A stretch of 64,000 nucleotides of DNA from an uncultured Eubacteriales bacterium (GTDB lineage: Bacteria; Bacillota; Clostridia; Peptostreptococcales; Anaerovoracaceae), in the NCBI GenBank assembly GCA_900315485.1, contig OMZI01000007.1, positions 1-64,000 of the forward strand. Direction: 5' to 3'. Every line of letters begins with the position of its first letter. Position 1 is the first letter of the stretch. The position numbers were made by a program, and so were the translations under genes. Under the pieces are notes generated by a model that did not search any database, was not told the DNA's origin, and saw nothing but the letters and a program-made list of their open reading frames with translations. Positions 52,680 to 61,617 of this stretch are shown piece by piece.

Positions 52680-53927
52680 TTACTTTCTCTTCTTCTTCAT
52701 TGTGAGGTGTGTCGGAAGTCCTCCTGCTGTGTACGGCTGGATGGATCCGATGATGAACGGTCTTGCATACTCAAGATATTCATCACTTACATATGTTCCG
52801 TCATTGATGATCCACTTCTTAGGGACCTTACGCTCGATGTTGGCTACCTCGTGGATGTCAAAGCTGTTGTATGTCTCAACATACGGCTCTCTTGACTTGA
52901 CTTCGATGGTGATCATCTTTCCTGTCTCGCCGTTGAAGGCAGCCTCTGCAGCGAGGTAACCTACGTTGTATGCTTCGTCAGCATCAACACGGGAAGCGAG
53001 GTGGGATGCGCATCTCTGAAGCGATGAGAACTCGATATATCTTGACTTGAGGCCTGTCTCAGCAGTAACTCTGTTTGCCAGATATGATGCTGTACCTGCA
53101 AGCTGCTTGTGACCGAATGCGTCAACATGATCGTTTACTGTTCCGAGTTCGCATACGAACTTTCCGTCAGCAGTCTTGAGACCTTCAGAAACAGCTACTA
53201 CTATGGACTTCTTGGTCTCTGCGAGCTTCTTGATCCTTGCGATGAAGTCGTCGATGTCGAATGTGACCTCAGGCAGATAGATCAGGTCCGGTCCGCTGCA
53301 GTCGATGTCCTTGGACAGAGCTGCTGTAGCTGTGAGCCATCCTGCGTGACGTCCCATGATCTCAACGATGCAGATAGTCGGCTTGGATACTCCGTAGCTC
53401 TCGTTGTCCCTGATGATCTCCTTCATCGAAGTAGCGATGTACTTAGCGGATGAACCGTATCCCGGGCAGTGGTCTGTCATAGGCAGATCGTTGTCGATGG
53501 TCTTAGGGATACCCATGAACTTCTGCTTCTTATTATGTGTAATAGCGTAGTCGGAAAGCATCTTGATGGTATCCATCGAGTCATTTCCGCCGTTGTACAG
53601 GAAGAACTCGATGTTCTTCTTGTCAAGGATGTCGAAGATCTTCTCATATACATCTTCGTGTCCCTCAACAGGCGGCAGCTTGTATCTGCATGTGCCGAGG
53701 AAAGCAGACGGTGTTCTCTTGAGCAGAGACAGGTCCTGTCCGCTTGTGATGTAATCCTCGATATCTACGATGTCCTCCTGAAGGAGACCTTCGATACCGT
53801 AGTGCATTCCGTATATCCTTCTGATCCCTGCCTTCCAGGATGCCTTGATGACACCTGCAAGACTGGAGTTGATAACTGCTGTCGGACCCCCTGACTGTCC
53901 TACAATAAGATTTCCCTTCATTGCCAT
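52680..53927 (-). CDS. 6-Phosphofructokinase, probably pyrophosphate-dependent
   Basis: 415 residues. GQSGGPTAVINSS at the phosphoryl-donor loop, YNGGNDSMDT where ATP enzymes have GGDGS, and IPKTIDND where ATP enzymes have GTIDND. The lysine in that motif is the known mark of PPi-dependent enzymes. MGRHAGWLT and the long C-terminal region are also of that type. Phosphorylates fructose-6-phosphate, possibly reversibly. ATG preceded by AAGGAGGG. Promoter and terminator are both visible, so it is a single-gene transcript. Confidence 0.88.
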   Translation of the reverse strand: MAMKGNLIVGQSGGPTAVINSSLAGVIKASWKAGIRRIYGMHYGIEGLLQEDIVDIEDYITSGQDLSLLKRTPSAFLGTCRYKLPPVEGHEDVYEKIFDILDKKNIEFFLYNGGNDSMDTIKMLSDYAITHNKKQKFMGIPKTIDNDLPMTDHCPGYGSSAKYIATSMKEIIRDNESYGVSKPTICIVEIMGRHAGWLTATAALSKDIDCSGPDLIYLPEVTFDIDDFIARIKKLAETKKSIVVAVSEGLKTADGKFVCELGTVNDHVDAFGHKQLAGTASYLANRVTAETGLKSRYIEFSSLQRCASHLASRVDADEAYNVGYLAAEAAFNGETGKMITIEVKSREPYVETYNSFDIHEVANIERKVPKKWIINDGTYVSDEYLEYARPFIIGSIQPYTAGGLPTHLTMKKKRK

Positions 53928-54011
53928 TATATGTCCCTCCTTCTGATCGCTGACACCGCGCTTATGCGGTTACTGATCAAAGCAAAACTTTAATTAACCG
54001 AAATCGCGTCT

Positions 54012-54041
54012 ATTATATGCGCGCAGGTTATCCCGAGTCAA
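54012..54041 (-). promoter_or_regulatory. Promoter of the phosphofructokinase gene
   Basis: Minus strand TTGACT (54036-54041), 18-bp spacer, TATAAT (54012-54017), about 85 bp before the ATG. The -35 box sits inside a CCCGAGT-N7-ACTCGGG dyad. Confidence 0.72.
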
Positions 54042-54058
54042 TTGCACTCGGGAACTTT
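54032..54058. promoter_or_regulatory. Dyad CCCGAGT-N7-ACTCGGG between pfk and gltX
   Basis: A perfect 7-bp inverted repeat (54032-54038 with 54046-54052), followed on the plus strand by AACTTTTTT. It may be a terminator for a short plus-strand transcript, or an operator, since it covers the -35 of the pfk promoter. It lies 38 bp before the gltX -35. Confidence 0.5.
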
Positions 54059-54095
54059 TTTGAAGTTTTCGGTGGTTTCGCTCCTTTCGTCCAAA

Positions 54096-54124
54096 TTGCA
54101 AAAGGCAGCCTCATAAGCTATAAT
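54096..54124 (+). promoter_or_regulatory. Promoter of gltX
   Basis: TTGCAA (54096-54101), 17-bp spacer, perfect TATAAT (54119-54124), 48 bp before the gltX ATG. Confidence 0.78.
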
Positions 54125-54172
54125 AGAGCAGCTGAAACAAGAAACAACTCAGACAGCAAGGAGTTTTACACA

Positions 54173-55843
54173 ATGACCAATCATGAATTAGCCGATCTGA
54201 TATATCCTTCCCTTCCTCATACACCTGAGGATTACGAAGCGATGTATCCTGAAAGAGATCTGCCGGAAGGCGCCATGGTCACAAGACTCGGCCCGAGCCC
54301 GACAGGTTTCATACATCTCGGAAACCTCTACGGAGCATTCGTCGATGAGAGGCTCGCCCACCAGAGCGGCGGCACTTTCTTCCTCAGGATCGAGGACACC
54401 GACGACAAGAGATTCGTGGAGAACGCAGTCGAGACCATAATCACATCACTCGCATTCTTCGACATCAGGTTCGACGAGGGCGTCACCCAGAGCGGAGACA
54501 TCGGGTCCTACGGCGACTACACACAGAGCCACCGCGGCGAGATATACCGCACATTCGCGAAGAAGATGCTGGAGCAGGGCGATGCCTACCCGTGCTTCCT
54601 CTCAGAGGATGAGATCACTGAGATCAGGGAAAAGCAGGAAGCGGCAAAACTGTCACCGGGCATCTATGCAGGATGGTCGAAGTACAGAGACTGGGACAGG
54701 GACGAGGCTGTCGCTGCCGAAGTAGAGCAGCGCATCAAGGCCGGCGACCCGTTCGTCATCAGGCTCAAGTCCAGAGGCGTTCCTAATGCGAGCGCAGAGG
54801 AGACCGCAAGACACACCGTCGTTGACGCGATCAGAGGCGAGCTGTCAGTACCTGACAACTTCCTCGACATCGTCATCATCAAGCAGTCGGGCATCCCGAC
54901 ATATCATTTTGCACACGTCGTCGACGACCACCTCATGAGGACCACTCACGTAGTAAGAGGCGAGGAATGGCTTCCTTCCCTTCCGATCCACGTCGAGCTC
55001 TTCGAGGACCTCGGCTGGGAACTGCCGGTATACTGCCACACAGCACAGCTGATGAAGATCGGTGAAGACGGCAACAAGCGCAAGCTGTCCAAGAGAAAGG
55101 ACCCTGAGCTCTCACTCGACTATTACAGGAGCCAGGGCTATCACCCTGCAGCTGTCAGGGAATATCTCCTGACCATCCTCAACTCCAACTACGAGGAGTG
55201 GAGAGCAGAGAATCCTGACGCATCATCCGATGATTTTGCATTCACAACAGAAAAGATGTCCAGCAGCGGAGCTCTCTTCGATCTCGACAAGCTGAACGAC
55301 GTCAGCAAGAGCACTCTTCTGAGAATAGATGCACACGAGCTCGCAGAGTGGCTCAAGTCATGGTCCGATGAGTTCGCACCCGAGTACGGCTATGTATTCA
55401 GCGACATGGATCACCTTGCAGCTATCCTCGATCTCGGAAGACATGATGCGCGCCCGAGAGCCGATCTCATATATGCAAAGCAGATCATGGAATACATCGG
55501 ATATTTCTTCGATGAGTCATTCAGGATCGAGGATGAATATCCTGCAGAGGCAGCCGCTGATGCAGAGGCTATCCTCAGGGCATATCTTGACTCGTACGAT
55601 CACAGCGACGACAACGGGACCTGGTTCGATAAGATCAGACAGATCGCTGTAGACCTCGGATACGCAGCCAAGCCTAAGGATTTCAAGAAGCATCCTGAAG
55701 AATACAAGGGACATGTCGGACATGTCAGCACCGTGATCCGTATCGCACTGATGGGAAGAGCGACTTCACCTGACGTATGGGCGATCCAGCAGATCATGGG
55801 AGAGGACAAGGTCCGCGAGAGGATCGGTGCCGGAATAGGCTAA
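54173..55843 (+). CDS. gltX: Glutamate--tRNA ligase
   Basis: 556 residues from the ATG at 54173 (AAGGAG ahead); the longer frame would start within the promoter. Class I synthetase: HIGH-like RLGPSPTGFIHLGNLYG (about residues 38-54), FLRIEDTDDKRFV, and KMSKS-like RKLSKRKDPELS (about 303-314). Charges tRNA-Glu; whether it also mischarges tRNA-Gln is not visible from these motifs. Probably cotranscribed with the nucleotidyltransferase gene 51 bp downstream. Confidence 0.95.
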   Translation: MTNHELADLIYPSLPHTPEDYEAMYPERDLPEGAMVTRLGPSPTGFIHLGNLYGAFVDERLAHQSGGTFFLRIEDTDDKRFVENAVETIITSLAFFDIRFDEGVTQSGDIGSYGDYTQSHRGEIYRTFAKKMLEQGDAYPCFLSEDEITEIREKQEAAKLSPGIYAGWSKYRDWDRDEAVAAEVEQRIKAGDPFVIRLKSRGVPNASAEETARHTVVDAIRGELSVPDNFLDIVIIKQSGIPTYHFAHVVDDHLMRTTHVVRGEEWLPSLPIHVELFEDLGWELPVYCHTAQLMKIGEDGNKRKLSKRKDPELSLDYYRSQGYHPAAVREYLLTILNSNYEEWRAENPDASSDDFAFTTEKMSSSGALFDLDKLNDVSKSTLLRIDAHELAEWLKSWSDEFAPEYGYVFSDMDHLAAILDLGRHDARPRADLIYAKQIMEYIGYFFDESFRIEDEYPAEAAADAEAILRAYLDSYDHSDDNGTWFDKIRQIAVDLGYAAKPKDFKKHPEEYKGHVGHVSTVIRIALMGRATSPDVWAIQQIMGEDKVRERIGAGIG

Positions 55844-55894
55844 CCGGTACAGTAAATCTTTCAATAATACAAGGCACTGGAGGAACAATTCAAA

Positions 55895-56836
55895 ATGGAA
55901 CCGATTCTGGTAATCATGGCTGCAGGAATGGGCAGCAGATATGGCGGCAACAAGCAGCTCGACAAGATCACCGAACAGGGTGACATCATCATGGACTTCA
56001 GCCTCTACGATGCATGGGAGGCAGGATTCAGAAGAGTATGCTTTATCATCAAGCATGATTTTGAAGAAGTCTTCAAAGAGCACATAGAGAACGGCGCAGG
56101 CAGGAAGTACGAAACATACTACGCTTTTCAGGAGGGAACCGACCTTCCTGAGGGCTTCACCCTTCCTGAAGGCAGGACCAAGCCATGGGGCACAGGTCAG
56201 GCTGTTCTTGCAGCAAGAGATATCATCGACGCACCTTTTGCCGTCATCAACGCTGATGACTATTACGGCAAGGAAGGCTTCGTCAAGATCTACGACTTCC
56301 TGACAACCAGGGCAGATGCATCGCACAACTGCATGGTCGGATTCGAGATCGAGAACACCCTGTCCGAGAACGGAACAGTTTCCCGCGGAATATGCAGGGC
56401 ATCGGACGGAAAGCTCACTGATATAGTTGAGCACCTCAAGGTCGCCAAGGAGCCTGAGCTGAATGAAGACGGAACACCTAACCCGCTCGCAGGCAAGGTG
56501 ACCGATACTCACGAGGACGGCACCAAGGAGGTTATCCCGAACGATTCGCCGGTATCGATGAACCTGTGGGGATTCTCCGCAGAGTACATGGATCTCCTGA
56601 AAGAGGGATTCGCTGAAGCTCTTGTCACAATAATGAAGGAAAACCCTATGAAGGGCGAGTACTACATCCAGACTCCGATCAACAGGCAGATCGCAGAGGG
56701 GACCGCGACTTATGAAGTGCTGACCTCTTCCGACAAGTGGTTCGGAGTTACATACAAGGAAGACAAGCCTGAGGTAGTTGCAAAATTCGCATCGCTCAAG
56801 GCGGAAGGCTTCTATCCGGTCAACCTGTGGGGCTAA
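55895..56836 (+). CDS. Sugar-nucleotidyltransferase-fold protein
   Basis: 313 residues, GT-A-like nucleotidyltransferase. N-terminal VIMAAGMGSRYGGNKQLDKI is the nucleotide loop (AAGxGxR), WGTGQAVLAAR and VINADDYYG provide the base-recognition and metal-binding Asp motifs. No C-terminal beta-helix. Substrates unknown; sugar-phosphate activation is the family role. Preceded by ACTGGAGGA. Confidence 0.82.
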   Translation: MEPILVIMAAGMGSRYGGNKQLDKITEQGDIIMDFSLYDAWEAGFRRVCFIIKHDFEEVFKEHIENGAGRKYETYYAFQEGTDLPEGFTLPEGRTKPWGTGQAVLAARDIIDAPFAVINADDYYGKEGFVKIYDFLTTRADASHNCMVGFEIENTLSENGTVSRGICRASDGKLTDIVEHLKVAKEPELNEDGTPNPLAGKVTDTHEDGTKEVIPNDSPVSMNLWGFSAEYMDLLKEGFAEALVTIMKENPMKGEYYIQTPINRQIAEGTATYEVLTSSDKWFGVTYKEDKPEVVAKFASLKAEGFYPVNLWG

Positions 56837-56883
56837 CCGGAGCCCGCGCCGGCATCAGTCCGGCAGACATATGAGTACAGAGG

Positions 56884-56928
56884 AAAAGACGCCGCGCATC
56901 ATCACGATGCCGGCGTCTTTGATTTTGC
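56884..56928. terminator. Bidirectional terminator between nucleotidyltransferase and cdaR genes
   Basis: AAGACGCCG (56886-56894) pairs with CGGCGTCTT (56911-56919). TTTGATTTT follows on the plus strand and TTTTCC on the minus strand. It lies between convergent genes. Confidence 0.82.
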
Positions 56929-56950
56929 CTTATTCAGTCCGCTGCTGATA

Positions 56951-57919
56951 TCAGTGGACCGTTTCCGATTCGTTTTTGGTTACTTTCACCTTCATGACGA
57001 GCCCCTCGGATTCGTATGCGAGATGCACTCCTTCAGGCAGGTCATAAGTCAGTTCCACTTCCTGGCTCTCATACATATTGTTTATGTCGATCAGCTCGGT
57101 GGATATCGAATCGATCTTGCTGACTACATCTTCCGAGCCCTTGATCACGATTGTATCAGGAGCAGAATAGGTTCTTGTGTAGCCGTCGCTTTCCTCTTCA
57201 TCCGTATCCTCTGAGGATTTCTTCTCTTCCGTTACGACATTGAGCTGAACGGTCTTTTTTACACCTGTGTAAGCCTTGAAGTTGATCTCGTCCGGATATA
57301 TGACAAGATGATCTATCTTATCTCCGTCTTCATCGAGAGCAGTCAGGCCTGTTGTAAAGTTCCAGACCCTGTTGCTCGTGTCGCTGTGTGAGATCAGTGC
57401 CACGACCTTATCAACGCGCTCGACCTCTGACGCTGCGCCCATGACAGTGGCCCTGGTGGAGGTCATGTTGGAGGTCACAGGCTCAAGCCCTTCAGGGTCA
57501 TCCCTGTATTCCACAAAGATCTGCTTCTCTACGGTATCCGACTCTTCAACATCAACAGATATGGCACGTCTCTCTGCCTCAGCGACCTGTGTTCCTGACG
57601 GCCCGCTGATCTGAAGGCTGATCCCGTTTTCGCCCTCGGCTGCGTCGCTGACATCAGCGATGACTGTGATATCATCCGCAGTGATCTGGCTGGTTTCTAT
57701 CCTCTTCTGATTGAGCGTGACATCTATCGTTTCCGTGCTTATCTGTGAGATACCGAGCCCTCTGTTGGCAAGATCATGCTCCCCGACGAAGGAGATCGGA
57801 ATGTCCTTGTATCTGACTTCGGTCATAGGGTCGTTATTGTATACCACGTATATCCAGCCGCCGATCGCAACTACGATAGCGATGATGATATTAAGAAACT
57901 TACGTCCTCTTTCACTCAT
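56951..57919 (-). CDS. cdaR: CdaA regulator CdaR, YbbR-domain protein
   Basis: 322 residues: one N-terminal membrane anchor (FLNIIIAIVVAIGGWIYVVY) and extracellular YbbR-type beta repeats (for example DIPISFVGEHDLANRG, ADDITVIADVSDAAEG). An acidic insert (EEKKSSEDTDEEESDG) precedes the last repeat. Binds and modulates the diadenylate cyclase CdaA. Start overlaps the cdaA stop by 8 bp. The usual glmM does not follow. Confidence 0.92.
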   Translation of the reverse strand: MSERGRKFLNIIIAIVVAIGGWIYVVYNNDPMTEVRYKDIPISFVGEHDLANRGLGISQISTETIDVTLNQKRIETSQITADDITVIADVSDAAEGENGISLQISGPSGTQVAEAERRAISVDVEESDTVEKQIFVEYRDDPEGLEPVTSNMTSTRATVMGAASEVERVDKVVALISHSDTSNRVWNFTTGLTALDEDGDKIDHLVIYPDEINFKAYTGVKKTVQLNVVTEEKKSSEDTDEEESDGYTRTYSAPDTIVIKGSEDVVSKIDSISTELIDINNMYESQEVELTYDLPEGVHLAYESEGLVMKVKVTKNESETVH

Positions 57920-58748
57920 CCTTCTTACCTCCCTTCAGCAGTCTGGAAATGAAGGATTCATTAGCATCTCCTGACGGCAGGTATATATCGAGAAGCATCT
58001 TCTCGAGTGTCTTGAGGTCAAGGAATCTCCTGAGAGTTCCGTTGCGGGCAACCGAGATAGCGCCGGTTTCCTCAGACACGATGATTATGAAAGCATCCGA
58101 GACCTCACTGAGTCCGACTCCGGCTCTGTGTCTCGTTCCGAGGTTCTTGCCGATGCTGGTCCTGTTAGTCAGAGGCAGGACGCAGCTTGCAGCATGTATC
58201 CTTACTCCTCTTATGATAACAGCCCCGTCATGCAGCGGTGATCCCTCGTAGAAGAGGTTGCCGAGCAGTCTTACGGATATCTCTGCATCGACTATAACGC
58301 CGGTCTCGATGATATCGTTCAGCGTGGTCTCACGCTCGATAGCGATAAGAGCTCCGGTCCTTGTGGATGAGAAGTCATCGACAGCATCCACTATTTTGTG
58401 CACCGTAGCATACAGTTCTTCCTTGCCGATGTCCCTGAACTGGCTGGTAAGCGCTCCCCTGCGGCCGATCTGCTCAAGAGCACGCCGTATCTCAGGCTGG
58501 AACAGTATCATTACTCCGATAAGACCTACGGTGATAAGTCTTGTCAGGAGCCAGTTGAGAAGACTCAGGTCAAAGAGTTCCGAAGCGAGGAAAACGCCGA
58601 CAATCAAAAGTACTCCCCTGAACAGCTGCTGTGCTCTGGTCTCCTTGATCATTCCGAGCACTCTGTACAGGATGTATGCAACGATAAGGATATCAATGAT
58701 ATCCGTTATCTTGATACTAAGAAGTAACCCCGTAAGATTGTCTATCAT
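57912..58748 (-). CDS. cdaA: Diadenylate cyclase CdaA
   Basis: 278 residues. Three N-terminal membrane helices (to about residue 85), then the DAC domain with LHDGAVIIRG (DGA motif, about residues 172-181) and GTRHRAGVGLSE (RHR motif). Makes cyclic di-AMP from two ATP, which controls osmolyte uptake and wall homeostasis. Its start overlaps the LCP stop by 4 bp, so the two are translationally linked. Confidence 0.96.
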   Translation of the reverse strand: MIDNLTGLLLSIKITDIIDILIVAYILYRVLGMIKETRAQQLFRGVLLIVGVFLASELFDLSLLNWLLTRLITVGLIGVMILFQPEIRRALEQIGRRGALTSQFRDIGKEELYATVHKIVDAVDDFSSTRTGALIAIERETTLNDIIETGVIVDAEISVRLLGNLFYEGSPLHDGAVIIRGVRIHAASCVLPLTNRTSIGKNLGTRHRAGVGLSEVSDAFIIIVSEETGAISVARNGTLRRFLDLKTLEKMLLDIYLPSGDANESFISRLLKGGKKDE

Positions 58749-60778
58749 TCTCCTTCAGATTCTCCGCTTTCTCCGGCTTCTTCGCCGCTTACTACATAAA
58801 CGTTGTCATCATCGTCCTTATCAAGCATCTGTCCTGCTAGGACTGCATTGATAAGTGTCTTGGCATTTTCTATGCTGTCAGGATCCTGCGTCATTACGTA
58901 CGCATACGCATTGCCTGTGGAATATGTAGGCATGGATCCGTTTCCGCCTATTATTGTATTCTTGTAGATCTTCCACTGAGGATTTCTGGCAAGCTGCAGT
59001 TTCATGAGTGATCTCAGTTCAGCCGAACTGAAACTCATCTTGAAGTAGTCTCTCAGATTGGAAAGAATCTTGTTGTAGCTCAGCAACATTGTCTTGCTGC
59101 TTGTGGCTTTTTTGATGACAGCCTCAAAGACAGCCTGCTGATTTTTGATTCTCTGGTTATCTCCGTCGATGAAGGCCTTACGCTCTCTTGCAAAAGCAAG
59201 TGCCTGATTACCATTCATATGGTTCCAGCCCTTCTTAACAGTCCAATAACTCCTTTTTACCGGCTGGAATTCATATTCTGAGTAAACATCTATCCCGCCA
59301 ATTGACTCAATGAATACTTTGACAGTTGTAAAGTTTACCTTTACATAGTAGTTGATATTTGTATCAAGCAGGTTTTCCTCCGCTCCGATCGTCGTATCGA
59401 TGCTGTAGAACCCTGTGTGCGTCAGCTTATCCATCGCCATGTCCTTGTCAGGCATGTAGATCTCATAGTCCCTCGGAATGGAGGTCATGAGTATCTGCTG
59501 AGTCTGAGGATTGACAGTTACTATCATGTTTACATCCGAACGTCCCTGCTCATCGATTGTCCCGTAAACATCCATTCCTGAAATACAGACGTTGAAAGGT
59601 TCTTTCGTGATAGCTGCAACCTTCTTCTCATTCTCAACAGATGTAAAGTCGAGGAATGAGAGCGTTCCCATCGCATAGGCAGTTCCAACGCCGAATCCGC
59701 AGATAAGGAGTATCGCCGTCACAGAGGCCAGCCCCCTCACCCATTTCTTTACATTCGGTTTGCGAAGCTGCACGACTATTATCAGACTCAGAAGTCCGAG
59801 AATCACATAGAAGGCGATGAGCATTCCGAATGGCAGGACGTTCATTATCGTCATTATTCCTGCAAATGCTGCAAACGCAAGGACGTAGATCCTTGAAAGC
59901 CATCTCGGGAAAGGGCCAGCCTTTCCGGTGCTCATTTTCTTCTTCACGCCCTTCATGTAGTTGCCGCGGTATCTGTCATAAGCTTCTTCCTGAGCCTGTC
60001 TGAGCGCTTCATTGTCATCACTGGTCAGAGGCTCTGCCCCGGTCTCTCCGAGTTCGGCAAAGAGTTCCGCAAGCTGGTCTCTCTCCTCAGCCGGCTCTGC
60101 AGCAGGTTCAGCATAGCTGCTCTTATTGCTGCCTGAAGATGTAAGATCTTCTATGTCCGTAAGGCTTGCAGCCGCAGCGGACGGGATCTCCTCCGGAGGA
60201 ACATCCTCATCAGATGCAACGAACTTTTTCGCAGCTCCCAGAGCTTCGTTGGCAAGTTCTGAAGCGCGTACATGTCTGCGTTTTCCGAACAGTTTTCCTT
60301 TCAGACCGGATTCAGCAGGAGCAGGCTCTGCTTCCACAGGAGGTTCTGCCTTTGCAGGGATCTCCTCCTTCGCTGCAGCTGCCTGTACGGCAGGTTCCGG
60401 TGTTTTCTTCTCATGCAAAACCGGCGCGGCCGGCTCTGCTGTGCGCTCAGCAGTCCTGCCCGCATGTTTTGCCGACAGCGGTTCGAGTATTTCCGGCTGG
60501 AAGGCATCCGAAGAACGCAGGTCATGCGTTCCGGCTTCCGCTGATGCATGTTTTCCCGCGTCTCCGTCCTTTCCATGTCTCAGTGCTTCATACGCCTTGT
60601 AGTCGTCGAAGTCCTTTCCGAGACCGAAACTCTTATTCTCTTGTTTAGACTTAGTTACTTCTTCTGCGGGAAGACCCCTTGAATGCTTTCCCTCAGCGTG
60701 ATCCGGTACAGGCTTCCTGTAGTCGAAATCAAGAAACTCGTCTAGGAAATCATCGGTCTCCCACTCTTTGTGGCCCAT
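58745..60778 (-). CDS. LytR-CpsA-Psr (LCP) family wall-polymer ligase with long cytoplasmic region
   Basis: 677 residues. About 1-285 is hydrophilic, Ala/Glu/Pro-rich and probably disordered. Three membrane helices follow (about 290-385), then the extracellular LCP domain: FNVCISGMDVYGT, SDVNMIVTVNPQTQQILMTSIPRDYEIY (Arg for the pyrophosphate lipid), and GNQALAFARERKAFIDGDNQRIKNQQAV. LCP enzymes attach teichoic acids or capsule to peptidoglycan. The three-helix layout recalls streptococcal CpsA. The acidic C-terminal tail ends GESEGE. Linkage to cdaA suggests coordination with c-di-AMP. Confidence 0.9.
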   Translation of the reverse strand: MGHKEWETDDFLDEFLDFDYRKPVPDHAEGKHSRGLPAEEVTKSKQENKSFGLGKDFDDYKAYEALRHGKDGDAGKHASAEAGTHDLRSSDAFQPEILEPLSAKHAGRTAERTAEPAAPVLHEKKTPEPAVQAAAAKEEIPAKAEPPVEAEPAPAESGLKGKLFGKRRHVRASELANEALGAAKKFVASDEDVPPEEIPSAAAASLTDIEDLTSSGSNKSSYAEPAAEPAEERDQLAELFAELGETGAEPLTSDDNEALRQAQEEAYDRYRGNYMKGVKKKMSTGKAGPFPRWLSRIYVLAFAAFAGIMTIMNVLPFGMLIAFYVILGLLSLIIVVQLRKPNVKKWVRGLASVTAILLICGFGVGTAYAMGTLSFLDFTSVENEKKVAAITKEPFNVCISGMDVYGTIDEQGRSDVNMIVTVNPQTQQILMTSIPRDYEIYMPDKDMAMDKLTHTGFYSIDTTIGAEENLLDTNINYYVKVNFTTVKVFIESIGGIDVYSEYEFQPVKRSYWTVKKGWNHMNGNQALAFARERKAFIDGDNQRIKNQQAVFEAVIKKATSSKTMLLSYNKILSNLRDYFKMSFSSAELRSLMKLQLARNPQWKIYKNTIIGGNGSMPTYSTGNAYAYVMTQDPDSIENAKTLINAVLAGQMLDKDDDDNVYVVSGEEAGESGESEGE

Positions 60779-60829
60779 AGGCTTAGTTCCCTTTCAGTCA
60801 GGTTTTTTATATATTCAGTCTGCCTGCGT

Positions 60830-61366
60830 CTATCTTCTGTCTGTCTCGATAAGGCCGTACTCACCGCCCTTACGCTTGTAGACTACGCTGACAGCATCTG
60901 TGTCCATATCCAGGAACACGAAGAAATCGTGTCCGAGCATCTCCATCTGGAGGATTGCTTCTTCAGCTACCATAGGATCAAGTTCAACTTCCTTTCTTCT
61001 TACGATAGCCATTTCTTCTTCATAGTCTTCATTCTCAGGTTCCGGAACGAATTCCAGCTTGAGAGCCTTGTTGTCTTTATATCTTGCCTCAAGCTTACCC
61101 TTGAGCTTGGACATCTGATTAGCGAGTTTATCCGTTGCCATGTCAACTGCATCATAGATGCTGTCGTTGACCATCTCAGCTCTGAATACAGCCTGCTTTG
61201 CATTGATCGTAGCCTCAAACTTCGGAGTCTCTCTGAGCTTGGATACTACTATGTTAGCGGTGACATCCTCATTGAAGTACTTGTCAAGTTTGCCAAGCTT
61301 CTTTTCGATATAGGTGCCGAGCTTGTCACTCATAGGATAATTCTTAGCTGAAATCTGAATCTTCAT
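60830..61366 (-). CDS. hpf: Ribosome hibernation promoting factor, long form
   Basis: 178 residues. N-terminal S30AE/RaiA domain (about 1-100) and C-terminal dimerisation domain (VVRRKEVELDPMVAEEAILQMEMLGHDFFVF-type region). Long HPF dimerises 70S ribosomes into 100S particles in stationary phase. AAGGAGGATC precedes the ATG. About 50 bp separate it from the LCP gene. Confidence 0.95.
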   Translation of the reverse strand: MKIQISAKNYPMSDKLGTYIEKKLGKLDKYFNEDVTANIVVSKLRETPKFEATINAKQAVFRAEMVNDSIYDAVDMATDKLANQMSKLKGKLEARYKDNKALKLEFVPEPENEDYEEEMAIVRRKEVELDPMVAEEAILQMEMLGHDFFVFLDMDTDAVSVVYKRKGGEYGLIETDRR

Positions 61367-61498
61367 AATCGGATCCTCCTTATACTATATATTTAATGAC
61401 ACAAAGTTTATAGAACTCCCTTGTATCATCTTAGACAAAGTATACCATACATTTTGTGCTATTTGTGTAGCACGAGTGCAAAATCTGCGAAATAAAAC

Positions 61499-61608
61499 AA
61501 AGCAAAAACTAAAGCATGCCCGTGCGAGAATCCGCAGAACGTGCCATGAAGATATGCGGCACGTTCGAGGACTCGAGCAAAGGGCATGCTTTGTTTTCGT
61601 TTTGCTTT
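61499..61608 (-). repeat. GTCCTC/TGCGG hairpin element C, after hypD
   Basis: On the minus strand AAAGCATGCCC (61582-61592) pairs with GGGCATGCTTT (61511-61521), with an outer AAAGCAAAA/TTTTGCTTT helix. Inside are GCTCGAGTCCTC, then the helix GAACGTGCC/GGCACGTTC with loop GCATATCTTCAT, then TGCGGATTCTCGC. It starts about 10 bp after the hypD stop and a T-rich stretch follows it, so it may also terminate hypD. It lies about 130 bp before hpf. Confidence 0.75.
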
Positions 61609-61617
61609 TAAAGAATA

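Noticed and set aside
61367-61617. raiA-motif RNA upstream of hpf
   Set aside because: The conserved structure here is shorter than that motif and recurs at unrelated loci, so it belongs to the hairpin family instead. A model search would be needed to exclude a raiA motif fully.
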